From Oceanospirillaceae bacterium (GTDB lineage Bacteria; Pseudomonadota; Gammaproteobacteria; Pseudomonadales; Balneatricaceae), in assembly GCA_003523085.1 (NCBI GenBank), contig DPHD01000047.1, positions 1-43,575 on the forward strand: a stretch of DNA of 43,575 bases, in the 5' to 3' direction. The notes below the pieces were generated by a model. That model saw nothing but the letters and a program-made list of their open reading frames with translations, was not told the DNA's origin and made no database searches. Shown one piece after another: positions 24,227-33,149 of this stretch; positions within the stretch are counted from its first letter, which is position 1, and each line of letters opens with the position of its first letter. Made by a program: the position numbers and the translations under genes.

Positions 24227-25777
24227 TTAGCTTTGTTGTGGGCCAGCGTTAACGATATCATCTGAAACGCTGAAGCGTTTGAAGTTTTCGTTAAACTTAC
24301 CAATCAAAATAGCCGCTTCTGCATCGTATGCAGCCTGGTCTTGCCAGGTGTTACGCGGGTTAAGCAAGTAGCTGTCTACGCCTTCTAGGGTCGTGGGCAC
24401 GTCTACGTTAAGGCCGTCTAAGTGCTGCGTTGCCGCTTCGGCAATGTTGCCGCTTTGAATGGCTGCAATAATGGCACGGGTAGTAGGAATACTAAAACGC
24501 TTGCCAGTACCGTATGCACCACCAGTCCAACCAGTGTTAACTAGGTAAACTTTGCTGCCAAACTCTTCCACACGCTTCATCAATAACTCGGCGTAAACAC
24601 CCGCTGGGCGGGGGAAGAATGGTGCACCAAAACAAGTAGAGAAAGTAGAGCGAATAGCCGCACTAGAACCCATTTCAGTAGAACCAACCAAGGCCGTGTA
24701 ACCACTTAGAAAGTGATAAGCAGCCGCTTCTTTAGACAAAATAGACACGGGAGGCAATACGCCTGTTAGGTCACACGTTAAGAAGATGATGGCTTCTGGC
24801 TCGCCTGCCAAGTTTTTCTTGGTGCGCTTTTCGATGTGCTCTAAAGGATATGCGCAACGACCGTTTTCGGTGATGTCGGTGTTGTCATAGTCAGCTTCTT
24901 TGCTGTCTTCGTCTAACCATACGTTTTCGACGATGGCGCCAAAACGAATCGCGTCCCAAATGATGGGCTCATTCTTCTTGCTCAGGTTAATGGTCTTAGC
25001 ATAACAACCGCCTTCAATGTTAAAGACTACGCCCTTACCCCAGCCGTGCTCGTCGTCACCAATGAGGTAGCGATCAGGGTCTGCAGAAAGGGTGGTTTTG
25101 CCGGTGCCAGACAAACCAAAGAACAAGGTAGTTTTGCCGTCATCGCCAACGTTGGCAGAGCAGTGCATTGGCAATACGTCTTTAGCAGGCAATAAGAAGT
25201 TCTGCACTGAGAACATGGCTTTTTTCATTTCGCCAGCGTAGCGCATGCCTGCAAGCATGACCTTACGCTCGGCAAAGTTAATCATCACACAACCATCGCT
25301 GTTAGTGCCGTCACGTTCTGGCTGACACTCGAAATTGGCGACGTTTAAAATCTGCCATTCATCTTTGCCAGCTGCATTGTATTCTTTTGGCACGATGAAT
25401 AGGTTTTGGCCAAACAAGTTCTGCCAAGCCGTTTGCGTGGTCATTTGAATAGGAATGTAATGGTCGCGGTCGGCACCCACGTGCACACTAGCAACATACT
25501 TGTCTTGGCCTACCAAGGAGGCTTCTACACGATCCCACAAGGCATTAAATACTGCGGGCGCTACTGGGCGGTTAACTGCGCCCCATTCAATGTCGTCTGC
25601 AGTGCTAGGTTCTTGTACTACAAAACGGTCTAACGGAGAGCGACCGGTGCGCGCACCAGTAATTACGTTAAGTGCGCCAGTGTTGGCCAAAGTACCTTCG
25701 CCGTTAGCAATGGCCTTTTGGATCAGGCTAGCAGGGGAAAGTTGGGTAAATGTGGTGCCAGTATCAGCAGCGTTCAT
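24227..25777 (-). CDS. pckA: Phosphoenolpyruvate carboxykinase (ATP)
   Basis: A 516-residue enzyme converting oxaloacetate and ATP to phosphoenolpyruvate, the entry to gluconeogenesis. The P-loop FGLSGTGKTTLSADPDR (about 218-234), the metal/oxaloacetate site DDEHGW following it, and the NTGWTGG-YG-G-R adenine-binding segment near 415 are intact. The ATP-dependent class is indicated by this P-loop type. The 5' leader holds a hairpin (25803-25828). It shares the strand with hslO and hslR upstream, an arrangement recalled from Pseudomonas. Confidence 0.96.
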   Translation of the reverse strand: MNAADTGTTFTQLSPASLIQKAIANGEGTLANTGALNVITGARTGRSPLDRFVVQEPSTADDIEWGAVNRPVAPAVFNALWDRVEASLVGQDKYVASVHVGADRDHYIPIQMTTQTAWQNLFGQNLFIVPKEYNAAGKDEWQILNVANFECQPERDGTNSDGCVMINFAERKVMLAGMRYAGEMKKAMFSVQNFLLPAKDVLPMHCSANVGDDGKTTLFFGLSGTGKTTLSADPDRYLIGDDEHGWGKGVVFNIEGGCYAKTINLSKKNEPIIWDAIRFGAIVENVWLDEDSKEADYDNTDITENGRCAYPLEHIEKRTKKNLAGEPEAIIFLTCDLTGVLPPVSILSKEAAAYHFLSGYTALVGSTEMGSSAAIRSTFSTCFGAPFFPRPAGVYAELLMKRVEEFGSKVYLVNTGWTGGAYGTGKRFSIPTTRAIIAAIQSGNIAEAATQHLDGLNVDVPTTLEGVDSYLLNPRNTWQDQAAYDAEAAILIGKFNENFKRFSVSDDIVNAGPQQS

Positions 25778-25802
25778 GTATCAATACCTTTGAATATCAA
25801 AA

Positions 25803-25828
25803 GCTTCCAGCTAATGTTGAGTGGAAGC
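25803..25828 (-). other. Hairpin in the pckA leader
   Basis: GCTTCCA (25803-25809) and TGGAAGC (25822-25828) form a perfect 7-bp stem with a 12-base loop, 26 bases before the pckA start. It could affect translation or mRNA decay; there is no T-run after it on the minus strand, so termination is unlikely. Confidence 0.35.
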
Positions 25829-25929
25829 GTCGTCGGGCCTACGCCTTGCGGCGAAAATTGAGGCTGGATTATGCCAGAACGGCGACCAAAAAGCCAAAAT
25901 ACGGCCCATTGATTACACTAATAACACAG

Positions 25930-26844
25930 CTAGTGAATTGCCGGACTCGCGTCTTCCACTGTCGCTGAGGGCTCAAGCAACAAGTAGCAATCCACCTTAT
26001 CAAAACTGTAGTGACTGTTACAAAAATGGCAGTCGATAACAATAGCCGCCTGCTCCTGCAATATCTCCTCTACCGCAGATTTACCCAAGCCCACTATAGC
26101 TGTACCGCAGCGCTCTCGACTACAGTCACACTGATGCTCTACGGGCCTAGGATTGAACACCTTTACTTGCTGCTCATGAAATAACCGGTGCAGCACTTGC
26201 TCAGCAGGTAATTGGCTCAATTCCTCGGCGGTCAGTGTCACTGCCAGGGCATGTGCTAGCTCCCAATCCAAATCGGCTTGGCTTTCGTCGGTGATGGTGT
26301 TGGGTAGCCGCTGCAGCATAAAACCAGCGATGCCCTCGTTGCTGCTGACTAACTGGATGTGGGTTGGCAGCTGCTCCGATTGATAAAAATAGCTCTCTAT
26401 ACAGCCCGCCAAACTGGCCTCGTCCATGGTGACGATGCCTTGATAACGCTGGCCTTGTTCGGGCTCTATAGTAATGATGAGGCGCCCCTGTGCCGCCAAA
26501 TCTACAAAACTGGCGGCAGCGTCTATAGCTTCGTCAAATTGAGCCAAGCCCTTAACTCGAAACGGTTCATCTGCATCGTCGCTGGTCTGACGGCACTCTG
26601 CCATCATCATTTTGATCGGGCCTTCGCCACGAATCTGCACACTCAAACGCCCTCGTAGTTTTAAATTTGCACTGAGCAAACACGAAACAATGAACATTTC
26701 GGTCAGTAAGTTGGCAATGGGTGCTGGGTAATTTTGTTGTTGCAGCAGGGTGTTGACCCCTTGATCTAGCCGCAGGTGTACGCCGCGAATATCCATGTCG
26801 GTAAACATGAAGCCCTGCATTAAGTCTTTAGTCATGGTGGTCAT
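25930..26844 (-). CDS. hslO: Redox-regulated chaperone Hsp33
   Basis: A 304-residue holdase that is switched on by oxidation. The four zinc cysteines near the C-terminus are visible as QCDCSRERC (near 238) and CHFCNSH (near 271). The N-terminal substrate-binding region includes MFTDMDIRGVHLRLDQ and GEGPIKMMMAEC. Length is close to E. coli Hsp33. The gene precedes pckA and follows hslR on the same strand; the hslR-hslO pair is a heat-shock unit in other species. Confidence 0.95.
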   Translation of the reverse strand: MTTMTKDLMQGFMFTDMDIRGVHLRLDQGVNTLLQQQNYPAPIANLLTEMFIVSCLLSANLKLRGRLSVQIRGEGPIKMMMAECRQTSDDADEPFRVKGLAQFDEAIDAAASFVDLAAQGRLIITIEPEQGQRYQGIVTMDEASLAGCIESYFYQSEQLPTHIQLVSSNEGIAGFMLQRLPNTITDESQADLDWELAHALAVTLTAEELSQLPAEQVLHRLFHEQQVKVFNPRPVEHQCDCSRERCGTAIVGLGKSAVEEILQEQAAIVIDCHFCNSHYSFDKVDCYLLLEPSATVEDASPAIH

Positions 26845-26900
26845 TGGCCTGATGTATGGAGTCGTTATAAAAGGTGGTGTGTCCCTAAGCCTATTGTAAG

Positions 26901-27308
26901 CTATAACTGATTTTGCTCAAACCGGGTTTGGTCTCGACGCTGTTTTTTTGTGGGGCGGCCTGCAGAAATAGTGGTTTGCCCCATGGCTTTACGGCCGGCC
27001 ACTAGGTCGGTGCGGGCTTTTTCGCTGACCGCAGTCTCGGTATACATCAACGCGGCTTCGGGAGCTCCGCGGCGACTCGCCGACAAGCCTTCAACAACAA
27101 TTGTTTTTTCCTCAAAACCTTGGCGGATGGTCATTTGCGCATCTAACTCCACCATCCGACTGCACTTTCCTTTCGCGCCTTGATAATGCACTTTGCCGCC
27201 CTCTATGGCCTGCTTAGCCAAGGCCCGGGTTCTAAAAAACCGTGCCGCCCATAGCCACTTGTCTAGCCTGACCTTATCATCACTGGTTTTGCCGAGTTTA
27301 TTACCCAT
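26901..27308 (-). CDS. hslR: Heat shock protein 15 (S4 domain)
   Basis: A 135-residue RNA-binding protein that recycles stalled 50S subunits still carrying a nascent chain. The S4 domain is clear: VRLDKWLWAARFFRTRALAKQAIEGGKVHYQG at residues ~12-44, with a basic C-terminal tail (GRPTKKQRRDQTRFEQ) as in E. coli Hsp15. It is divergent from trxB and 56 bases upstream of hslO. Confidence 0.93.
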   Translation of the reverse strand: MGNKLGKTSDDKVRLDKWLWAARFFRTRALAKQAIEGGKVHYQGAKGKCSRMVELDAQMTIRQGFEEKTIVVEGLSASRRGAPEAALMYTETAVSEKARTDLVAGRKAMGQTTISAGRPTKKQRRDQTRFEQNQL

Positions 27309-27423
27309 ACTGGTGACCCTTTATTTCATCTATAGATGACATAAATTGCCTGCCCTAACACTTGAATTATGCTAAAGTCAGGCGCATATTTTAGCCATAC
27401 CATATCATTATATAGGACTCTCC

Positions 27424-28374
27424 ATGAGCGAAGTAAAACACTGCAAATTATTAATTCTAGGTTCTGGCCCCGCAGGCTACACCGCCGCCGTTTACGCCGC
27501 CCGTGCCAACCTAAATCCAGTGTTGATTACCGGTATGCAAATGGGTGGTCAGCTCACCACTACCACCGAAGTGGATAACTGGCCTGGCGACGTAGAAGGT
27601 TTACAAGGCCCCGCACTAATGGAACGCATGAAAGCCCATGCTGAACGTTTTGAAACGGAGATCATTTTTGACCAAATCGATGCCGTGGACCTGTCCGAAC
27701 GCCCATTCAAGCTTACCGGCCAGGGCACCCACTACACCTGTGACGCTCTCATTATTTGTACCGGCGCCAGTGCCCGTTACTTAGGTTTAGACAGCGAGAC
27801 CGCATTCCAAGGTAAAGGCGTGTCTGCCTGTGCAACCTGCGATGGTTTCTTTTACCGCAACAAAAAGGTGGCCGTCATTGGTGGTGGCAATACCGCTGTA
27901 GAAGAAGCCCTATACCTTAGCAACATTGCGGCGGAAGTCACTGTAGTACACCGTCGTGAAAAATTCCGCAGTGAAAAGATTTTAGCAGACCGCCTTATGG
28001 ACAAGGTAGAAAATGGCAATGTGAAGGTGGAGTGGCATCAGAATCTTGATGAAGTACTCGGTGACGACATGGGTGTGACTGGCATGCGCATTAAGAGCAG
28101 TTTAGACGGCAGCACCAAAGAATTAGACGTTGATGGCGTGTTTATTGCTATTGGTCACACCCCCAATACTGGGCTGTTTGAAGGCCAGCTAGACATGCAA
28201 GACGGCTACCTTAAAGTGCAAAGTGGCACACAAGGCAACGCCACCCAAACCAGCATTGAAGGTGTATTTGCCGCGGGTGACGTGATGGACCACATTTATC
28301 GTCAGGCCATCACATCTGCAGGCACCGGCTGCATGGCTGCATTAGATGCTGAGCGTTTCTTAGACGACCAGTAA
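27424..28374 (+). CDS. trxB: Thioredoxin reductase
   Basis: A 316-residue NADPH-dependent flavoprotein that reduces thioredoxin. FAD site GSGPAGYTAAVYAARA near the N-terminus; redox pair Cys136/Cys139 in SACATCDGFF; NADPH site IGGGNTAVEEA with HRREKFR following; and C-terminal GVFAAGDVMDHIYRQAITSAGTGCMAALDAERFL. All conserved. ATG preceded by AGGA. Stands alone, divergent from hslR. Confidence 0.96.
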   Translation: MSEVKHCKLLILGSGPAGYTAAVYAARANLNPVLITGMQMGGQLTTTTEVDNWPGDVEGLQGPALMERMKAHAERFETEIIFDQIDAVDLSERPFKLTGQGTHYTCDALIICTGASARYLGLDSETAFQGKGVSACATCDGFFYRNKKVAVIGGGNTAVEEALYLSNIAAEVTVVHRREKFRSEKILADRLMDKVENGNVKVEWHQNLDEVLGDDMGVTGMRIKSSLDGSTKELDVDGVFIAIGHTPNTGLFEGQLDMQDGYLKVQSGTQGNATQTSIEGVFAAGDVMDHIYRQAITSAGTGCMAALDAERFLDDQ

Positions 28375-28456
28375 AAAAACTAGGAATGGCCGCAGCTTTA
28401 AATGTACAATGGCGTCCACCACCTTAAATTACAATAACTCACATGAGAGGCACACT

Positions 28457-29083
28457 ATGGAATTCTTAGGATTCTTATTCCGTTGGTCACACTTGCTATT
28501 CGGCATTGCTTGGATCGGCATGCTGTTCTACTTCAACTTTGTACAAGGCGGCTACTTTAAGCAAGCCAGTGCAGAAGGCCTAGCAGACGCTAAAGCCAAG
28601 CTAGCACCCAGTGCTTTATGGTGGTTCCGTTGGGGTGCCATGGGCACATTCCTAACTGGCGCAATCATGCTCTTCACCGTACCATCAGCGGTAAGCAACT
28701 ACATCTGGATCGGTTCTTTGTTCGGTACCTTAATGTTCTTAAACGTTTGGTTAATCATCTGGCCTAACCAAAAGATTGCCCTAGGCATGGCTGAAGGCGA
28801 TGGCCCTGCAGCTGGCGCTAAAGCATTGTTGGCTTCACGCCACAACGTTTTATTTGCTGCGCCTATGGCATTTTGTATGTTGGCGTCTGGCCACGGCGGC
28901 ATGGGCGGCTGGGCAGTGGTTGATTGGAGCTCGACTTCAATGATCGTTATGCTAGTGCTTATTGCAGCATTAGAAGCTAACGCAATTGTTGGTAAGCAGG
29001 GTCCTTTGACTACTGTTAAGGGCGTAATTCACAGCTCTTTAGCCCTTACTGCGGTCATGGTATTGGTACTTAACTTCCTATAA
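28457..29083 (+). CDS. PuuD-like membrane protein without cytochrome domain
   Basis: A 208-residue polytopic membrane protein with about six to seven hydrophobic helices. Its start (MEFLGFLFRWSHLLFGIAWIGMLFYFNFVQGGYF) and WWFRWGAMGTFLTGAIML resemble the N-terminal membrane domain of PuuD-type urate hydroxylases (the 'urate oxidase N' family). Full PuuD proteins continue into a C-terminal cytochrome c domain; here there is no CxxCH and the gene ends in a terminator. I chose ATG 28457 because GAGAGG precedes it; the frame is open 16 codons further upstream. No purine-degradation genes are near, so urate activity is uncertain. A redox role with a separate cytochrome is possible. Confidence 0.7.
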   Translation: MEFLGFLFRWSHLLFGIAWIGMLFYFNFVQGGYFKQASAEGLADAKAKLAPSALWWFRWGAMGTFLTGAIMLFTVPSAVSNYIWIGSLFGTLMFLNVWLIIWPNQKIALGMAEGDGPAAGAKALLASRHNVLFAAPMAFCMLASGHGGMGGWAVVDWSSTSMIVMLVLIAALEANAIVGKQGPLTTVKGVIHSSLALTAVMVLVLNFL

Positions 29084-29118
29084 GAAGTATTCAATAGCAG
29101 GCATTACCGCCTGCAAAT

Positions 29119-29146
29119 AAAAAAACCGGCCTAGGCCGGTTTTTTT
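29119..29146 (+). terminator. Intrinsic terminator after the PuuD-like gene
   Basis: A perfect 28-bp palindrome: seven A, then ACCGGCC-TA-type centre with CCGGCCTAGGCCGG, then seven T. It should act on both strands. Confidence 0.92.
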
Positions 29147-29350
29147 AATGGTGATCCCACCAAATTCGAGGCGCCCATCCTAGACGCTAGTACATCCTGT
29201 AGACTCCATGTCCTTCCCTGTCGGCCTAAGTAGCAAGCTACTAAGCTAACAACGCTCCTTCAGGTGTAAGATACACAGATAAGCTTAGGAACAATTCTGA
29301 ATTTTACCTATTTTTTCGCTTTTTTTAACGTTTTTACCAAAAAAGCTAGC

Positions 29351-30025
29351 TTATTGACCGATTTTAATCAGTTCAACTTCAAAAATAAGTGCATCGTTAG
29401 GCCCAATCATCTGGCCAGCACCTTGGGTGCCGTAAGCTAGGTCTGGGTGGATAAAGAACTTGAACTTAGAACCGACACGCATTAGCTGTACACCTTCGGT
29501 CCAACCTGCAATCACGCCATTCAATGGGAACTGGGCGGGTTCGCCCCGCTCAACGGAGCTATCAAACACTTGACCGTCCATCGTCGTACCATGGTAGTGC
29601 ACAGTGACTGTGTCGGTAGCCGCAGGCATTTCACCTTCGCCTTGTGACAATATTTGATACTGTAAGCCAGTCTTAGTCACTTGCACGCCTTCGTTTTGTG
29701 CGTTTTCAGCCAAATAGGCTTCGCTGTCATTTAAAGCGCCTTCAAACTTGGCAGAGGCGGCTTTTTGCTGGTAGGCCTGGACTGCCGCAACAGCTTCTTG
29801 CTGGTTGACCAAGGTCTTTTGACCTAGGTAGCTGGCGTTAAAACCTTCCACAAAGGCTTCTAAGTTAAGGTTGTCAAAATCGTTAGCTAACTGGCCAGCC
29901 ACTAACGTACCTAAACTGTAGCTGACTTTTTGTTCGGCATTGTCTAAATCAATTTCAGCGGCGGCTGGGGTGGCGGCTAAGCCAATAGCACTGGTAACAG
30001 CCAAACGGCTAATCATGGTTTTCAT
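29351..30025 (-). CDS. FKBP-type peptidyl-prolyl isomerase, exported (Mip/FklB-like)
   Basis: A 224-residue protein with a signal peptide (about 1-23, cleavage near AAA-EI), an N-terminal helical dimerisation domain (SYSLGTLVAGQLANDFDNLNLEAFVEGF) and a C-terminal FKBP domain (about 115-222) with VHYHGTTMDGQVFDSS, FPLNGVIAGWTEGVQLM, and LAYGTQGAGQMIGPNDALIFEVEL. It should fold proteins in the periplasm. AAGGAAA supports the first ATG. About 205 bases beyond its stop (29147-29350) hold no gene I can recognise. Confidence 0.92.
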   Translation of the reverse strand: MKTMISRLAVTSAIGLAATPAAAEIDLDNAEQKVSYSLGTLVAGQLANDFDNLNLEAFVEGFNASYLGQKTLVNQQEAVAAVQAYQQKAASAKFEGALNDSEAYLAENAQNEGVQVTKTGLQYQILSQGEGEMPAATDTVTVHYHGTTMDGQVFDSSVERGEPAQFPLNGVIAGWTEGVQLMRVGSKFKFFIHPDLAYGTQGAGQMIGPNDALIFEVELIKIGQ

Positions 30026-30179
30026 GGGGTTTCCTTAATAGTGGGTTAATGCCAAACGTTGCTTCTATTTAGCGTGGGCCATAGCATATATAAGACTTAT
30101 TAACGAAGCAAAACTATTTCCATTTCTTTACCTTTGTTTATTCCGACGACCACAGCTGCCTGTGGTATCATCCGCCGCC

Positions 30180-32096
30180 ATGATTAAATTTGACCAAATC
30201 ACTTTACAAAGAGGCAGCCAGCCCCTCATCGAGGCCGCTGACCTCACCCTATACTCCGGCCAACGTTATGGTTTAGTGGGGCGTAATGGCGCCGGTAAAA
30301 CCAGTTTGTTTAAGCTGCTATTAGGCCAGCTTCAACTCGACTCGGGTCAGCTTACCTGGCCGCCGACCATGCGTATGGCGCACATGGCGCAAGAACTCGG
30401 CGGCGTAGAACGCACTACGTTAGACCACGTACTCGACGGTGATCGGGCTCTGCGCCAAGCCGAAGCAGCCATTGCCAAGGCCGAAGCCTCCCACGACGAA
30501 AAAGCACTGGCCCACGTGTACGCCGATTACGACCACGCCGGTGGTTATACCGCGGTTAACCGCGCACAACAGCTGTTGCAGGGTTTAGGTTTCCCAGAGC
30601 AAGATTGGTCGCAGCCGGTGGGCAGTTTTTCTGGCGGTTGGCGCGTGCGCTTGAACCTTGCCCAAGCACTTATGTGTCCGTCTGATTTATTACTCCTAGA
30701 CGAACCCACCAACCACTTGGATTTAGACGCCACCATGTGGCTTGAGTCGTGGTTACAAAAATACCAAGGCACTTTGTTGCTGGTCTCCCACGACCGTGAC
30801 TTTTTAGATCAAGTGGTTGACGTGATTGTACACCTAGACCACAAAAAACTTACCTCCTATCGAGGCAACTACGCCGCCTTTGAACGCCAGAAAGCGGAGC
30901 GCATGGCACAGCAGCAAGTGATGTACGCCAAACAACAAACAGAAATTGCCCACATAGAAAGCTTTATCCGCCGCTTTAAAGCCAAAGCCAGCAAAGCCAA
31001 ACAAGCCCAAGGTCGCGTTAAAGCCTTAGAGCGTATGGAAAAGATTGCGCCAGCGTATGCCGATTCGCCCTTTACCTTTCGTTTTCCTGAATTTGAGCGC
31101 ACCAGCTCCACCTTGCTGGATTTAGACCAGGTGAGTATTGGCTACGAAAAACCCATTTTGCACGCCAACATGACGCTTTTACACGACTCGCGATATGCCT
31201 TACTAGGCCCCAATGGCGCGGGCAAATCGAGCCTCATAAAAACCTTGGTGGGGGACCTGAACCCTCTAGCTGGCAGCGTCACCCAAGGCGAGCATTTAAA
31301 AATTGGTTATTTTGCTCAGCACCAGCTGGAAGCATTGGATTTAGAAGCGAACGGTATCTTGCACCTACAACGCCTTAAGCCTAAAGCCAGCGAACAAGAA
31401 TTGCGTAACTTCTTGGGCGGCTTTGGCTGGCAAGGCGAACGCGTATTTGAGCCGGTAAAACACTTTTCTGGTGGCGAGAAAGTGCGTTTAGCGTTAGCCA
31501 TGATTGCCCTACAAAAACCCAATTTGTTGTTGCTAGATGAGCCCACCAACCACTTGGATTTAGAGGCCCGCCATGCCCTCACCATGGCCTTACAAGCCTA
31601 CGAAGGCGCCTTGGTGGTGATCTCCCACGACCGTCACCTATTGCGTCAAGTAGTCGACCAATATTGGCTCGTGGCCAATGGTAAAGTCAAAGAGTTTGAA
31701 GGTGATTTACAAGATTACCAAGCCCAAGTACAAAGCTTAGCTTTAGCTCAAGCAAAAAACAAAATTGAGGCCAAGCGTTCGGCATCGCAAGCGGGTAACA
31801 ACGAGCTACTCACCACCTTGGAACGCAAAGAGCTTAAACGTCAGCAAGCAGAGCACCGCAAACAACTGAGCCCCTTGAAAAAGTCGATTGCCAAATTAGA
31901 AAAAGACATCGACACCTGGCAGGCCAAACTCGACTTATTGGAAACCGAATTAGCCCAACCTAGCTTGTATCAAAGCGAGAATAAGGCCACACTAAAAGAC
32001 TTATTGGCCCAGCAAGCCCATGCCAGCGAACAACACGAAATGTGTGAAGAGCAGTGGCTAGAGCAACAGGACCGGCTTGAGACAATGACCCCATAA
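30180..32096 (+). CDS. yheS: ABC-F ATPase, YheS type
   Basis: A 638-residue protein with two ABC domains and no membrane part, from the ATG at 30180 (E. coli YheS is 637). Walker A sites GRNGAGKTSL and GPNGAGKSSL, signatures FSGGWRVRLNLAQAL and FSGGEKVRLALAM, Walker B sites LLLLDEPTNHLDLD twice. The interdomain linker (about 225-300) and a C-terminal coiled coil (about 535-635) complete the ABC-F plan. ABC-F proteins act on the ribosome to relieve stalling. It is divergent from the FKBP gene and 17 bases upstream of hemB, so probably cotranscribed. Confidence 0.93.
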   Translation: MIKFDQITLQRGSQPLIEAADLTLYSGQRYGLVGRNGAGKTSLFKLLLGQLQLDSGQLTWPPTMRMAHMAQELGGVERTTLDHVLDGDRALRQAEAAIAKAEASHDEKALAHVYADYDHAGGYTAVNRAQQLLQGLGFPEQDWSQPVGSFSGGWRVRLNLAQALMCPSDLLLLDEPTNHLDLDATMWLESWLQKYQGTLLLVSHDRDFLDQVVDVIVHLDHKKLTSYRGNYAAFERQKAERMAQQQVMYAKQQTEIAHIESFIRRFKAKASKAKQAQGRVKALERMEKIAPAYADSPFTFRFPEFERTSSTLLDLDQVSIGYEKPILHANMTLLHDSRYALLGPNGAGKSSLIKTLVGDLNPLAGSVTQGEHLKIGYFAQHQLEALDLEANGILHLQRLKPKASEQELRNFLGGFGWQGERVFEPVKHFSGGEKVRLALAMIALQKPNLLLLDEPTNHLDLEARHALTMALQAYEGALVVISHDRHLLRQVVDQYWLVANGKVKEFEGDLQDYQAQVQSLALAQAKNKIEAKRSASQAGNNELLTTLERKELKRQQAEHRKQLSPLKKSIAKLEKDIDTWQAKLDLLETELAQPSLYQSENKATLKDLLAQQAHASEQHEMCEEQWLEQQDRLETMTP

Positions 32097-32113
32097 CCTA
32101 CCAAGGCGCACCT

Positions 32114-33124
32114 ATGAGCTTTCAAACTAGCCACCGTCAGTTCCCTAACAGCCGTATGCGCCGTATGCGTTTTAACGATTTTTCGCGCCGTTTGATGCGT
32201 GAAAACCAGCTCACTACCGACGATTTGATCTACCCCATGTTCGTCATCGAAGGCACTAACGAACGCCAAGCGGTTGCCTCTATGCCGGGTGTAGAGCGCT
32301 TGAGTATTGATCTGTTAGTGGCCGAAGCCAAACAACTGGTGCAACTAGGTATCCCTGCCATTGCCTTATTCCCAGTCACACCCTTGTCAGCCAAATCATT
32401 GCTGGCCGAACAAGCCTACAGCCCAAACGGCTTAGCTCAGCGTGCAGTTAAAGCCGTAAAAGACGCCTGCCCAGAGCTGGGTGTGATTACCGACGTGGCC
32501 CTAGACCCTTTTACCACCCACGGCCAAGACGGCATTATTGACGACACAGGTTATGTGCTCAACGACATCACCGTAGAAATCCTCATCAAACAAGCCCTCT
32601 CCCATGCCGAAGCCGGTGCCGATGTGGTGGCCCCTTCTGACATGATGGATGGCCGTATAGGCAATATTCGCTCAGCCCTTGAACAGGCAGGCCATATCAA
32701 TACCCGCATTATGGCCTATGCCGCTAAATATGCTTCAGCTTATTATGGCCCCTTTAGGGATGCCGTAGGCTCGGCGGGCAACTTAGGCAAAAGCAATAAA
32801 TTTGGTTACCAAATGGACCCTGCCAACAGCGACGAAGCACTGCACGAAGTGGCCCTAGACCTTGCCGAAGGTGCCGACATGGTGATGGTTAAACCGGGTA
32901 TGCCTTATTTAGACATTGTGGGCCGCGTTAAGCGTGAGCTACAAGTGCCCACCTTTGCTTACCAAGTAAGTGGCGAATATGCCATGCACATGGCGGCCTT
33001 CCAAAATGGCTGGTTAGACAAAGACAGTGTCATGCTCGAATCGTTATTAGGCTTTAAACGCGCTGGCGCCGATGGAATTTTGACCTATTTTGCTAAAGAC
33101 GCAGCCCAGCTGTTAAACGCTTAA
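32114..33124 (+). CDS. hemB: Delta-aminolevulinic acid dehydratase (porphobilinogen synthase)
   Basis: A 336-residue enzyme joining two aminolevulinates in haem synthesis. Active-site lysines are in AYAAKYASAYYGPFRDA (near 200) and MVMVKPGMPYLDI (near 255). The metal-site loop reads TDVALDPFTTHGQDG, with Asp where zinc enzymes have cysteines, so this is the magnesium-type, zinc-independent class known from Pseudomonas. It lies between yheS and radA, all on one strand. Confidence 0.95.
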   Translation: MSFQTSHRQFPNSRMRRMRFNDFSRRLMRENQLTTDDLIYPMFVIEGTNERQAVASMPGVERLSIDLLVAEAKQLVQLGIPAIALFPVTPLSAKSLLAEQAYSPNGLAQRAVKAVKDACPELGVITDVALDPFTTHGQDGIIDDTGYVLNDITVEILIKQALSHAEAGADVVAPSDMMDGRIGNIRSALEQAGHINTRIMAYAAKYASAYYGPFRDAVGSAGNLGKSNKFGYQMDPANSDEALHEVALDLAEGADMVMVKPGMPYLDIVGRVKRELQVPTFAYQVSGEYAMHMAAFQNGWLDKDSVMLESLLGFKRAGADGILTYFAKDAAQLLNA

Positions 33125-33149
33125 CTCACCCCTGACCTAGGATCCAATC

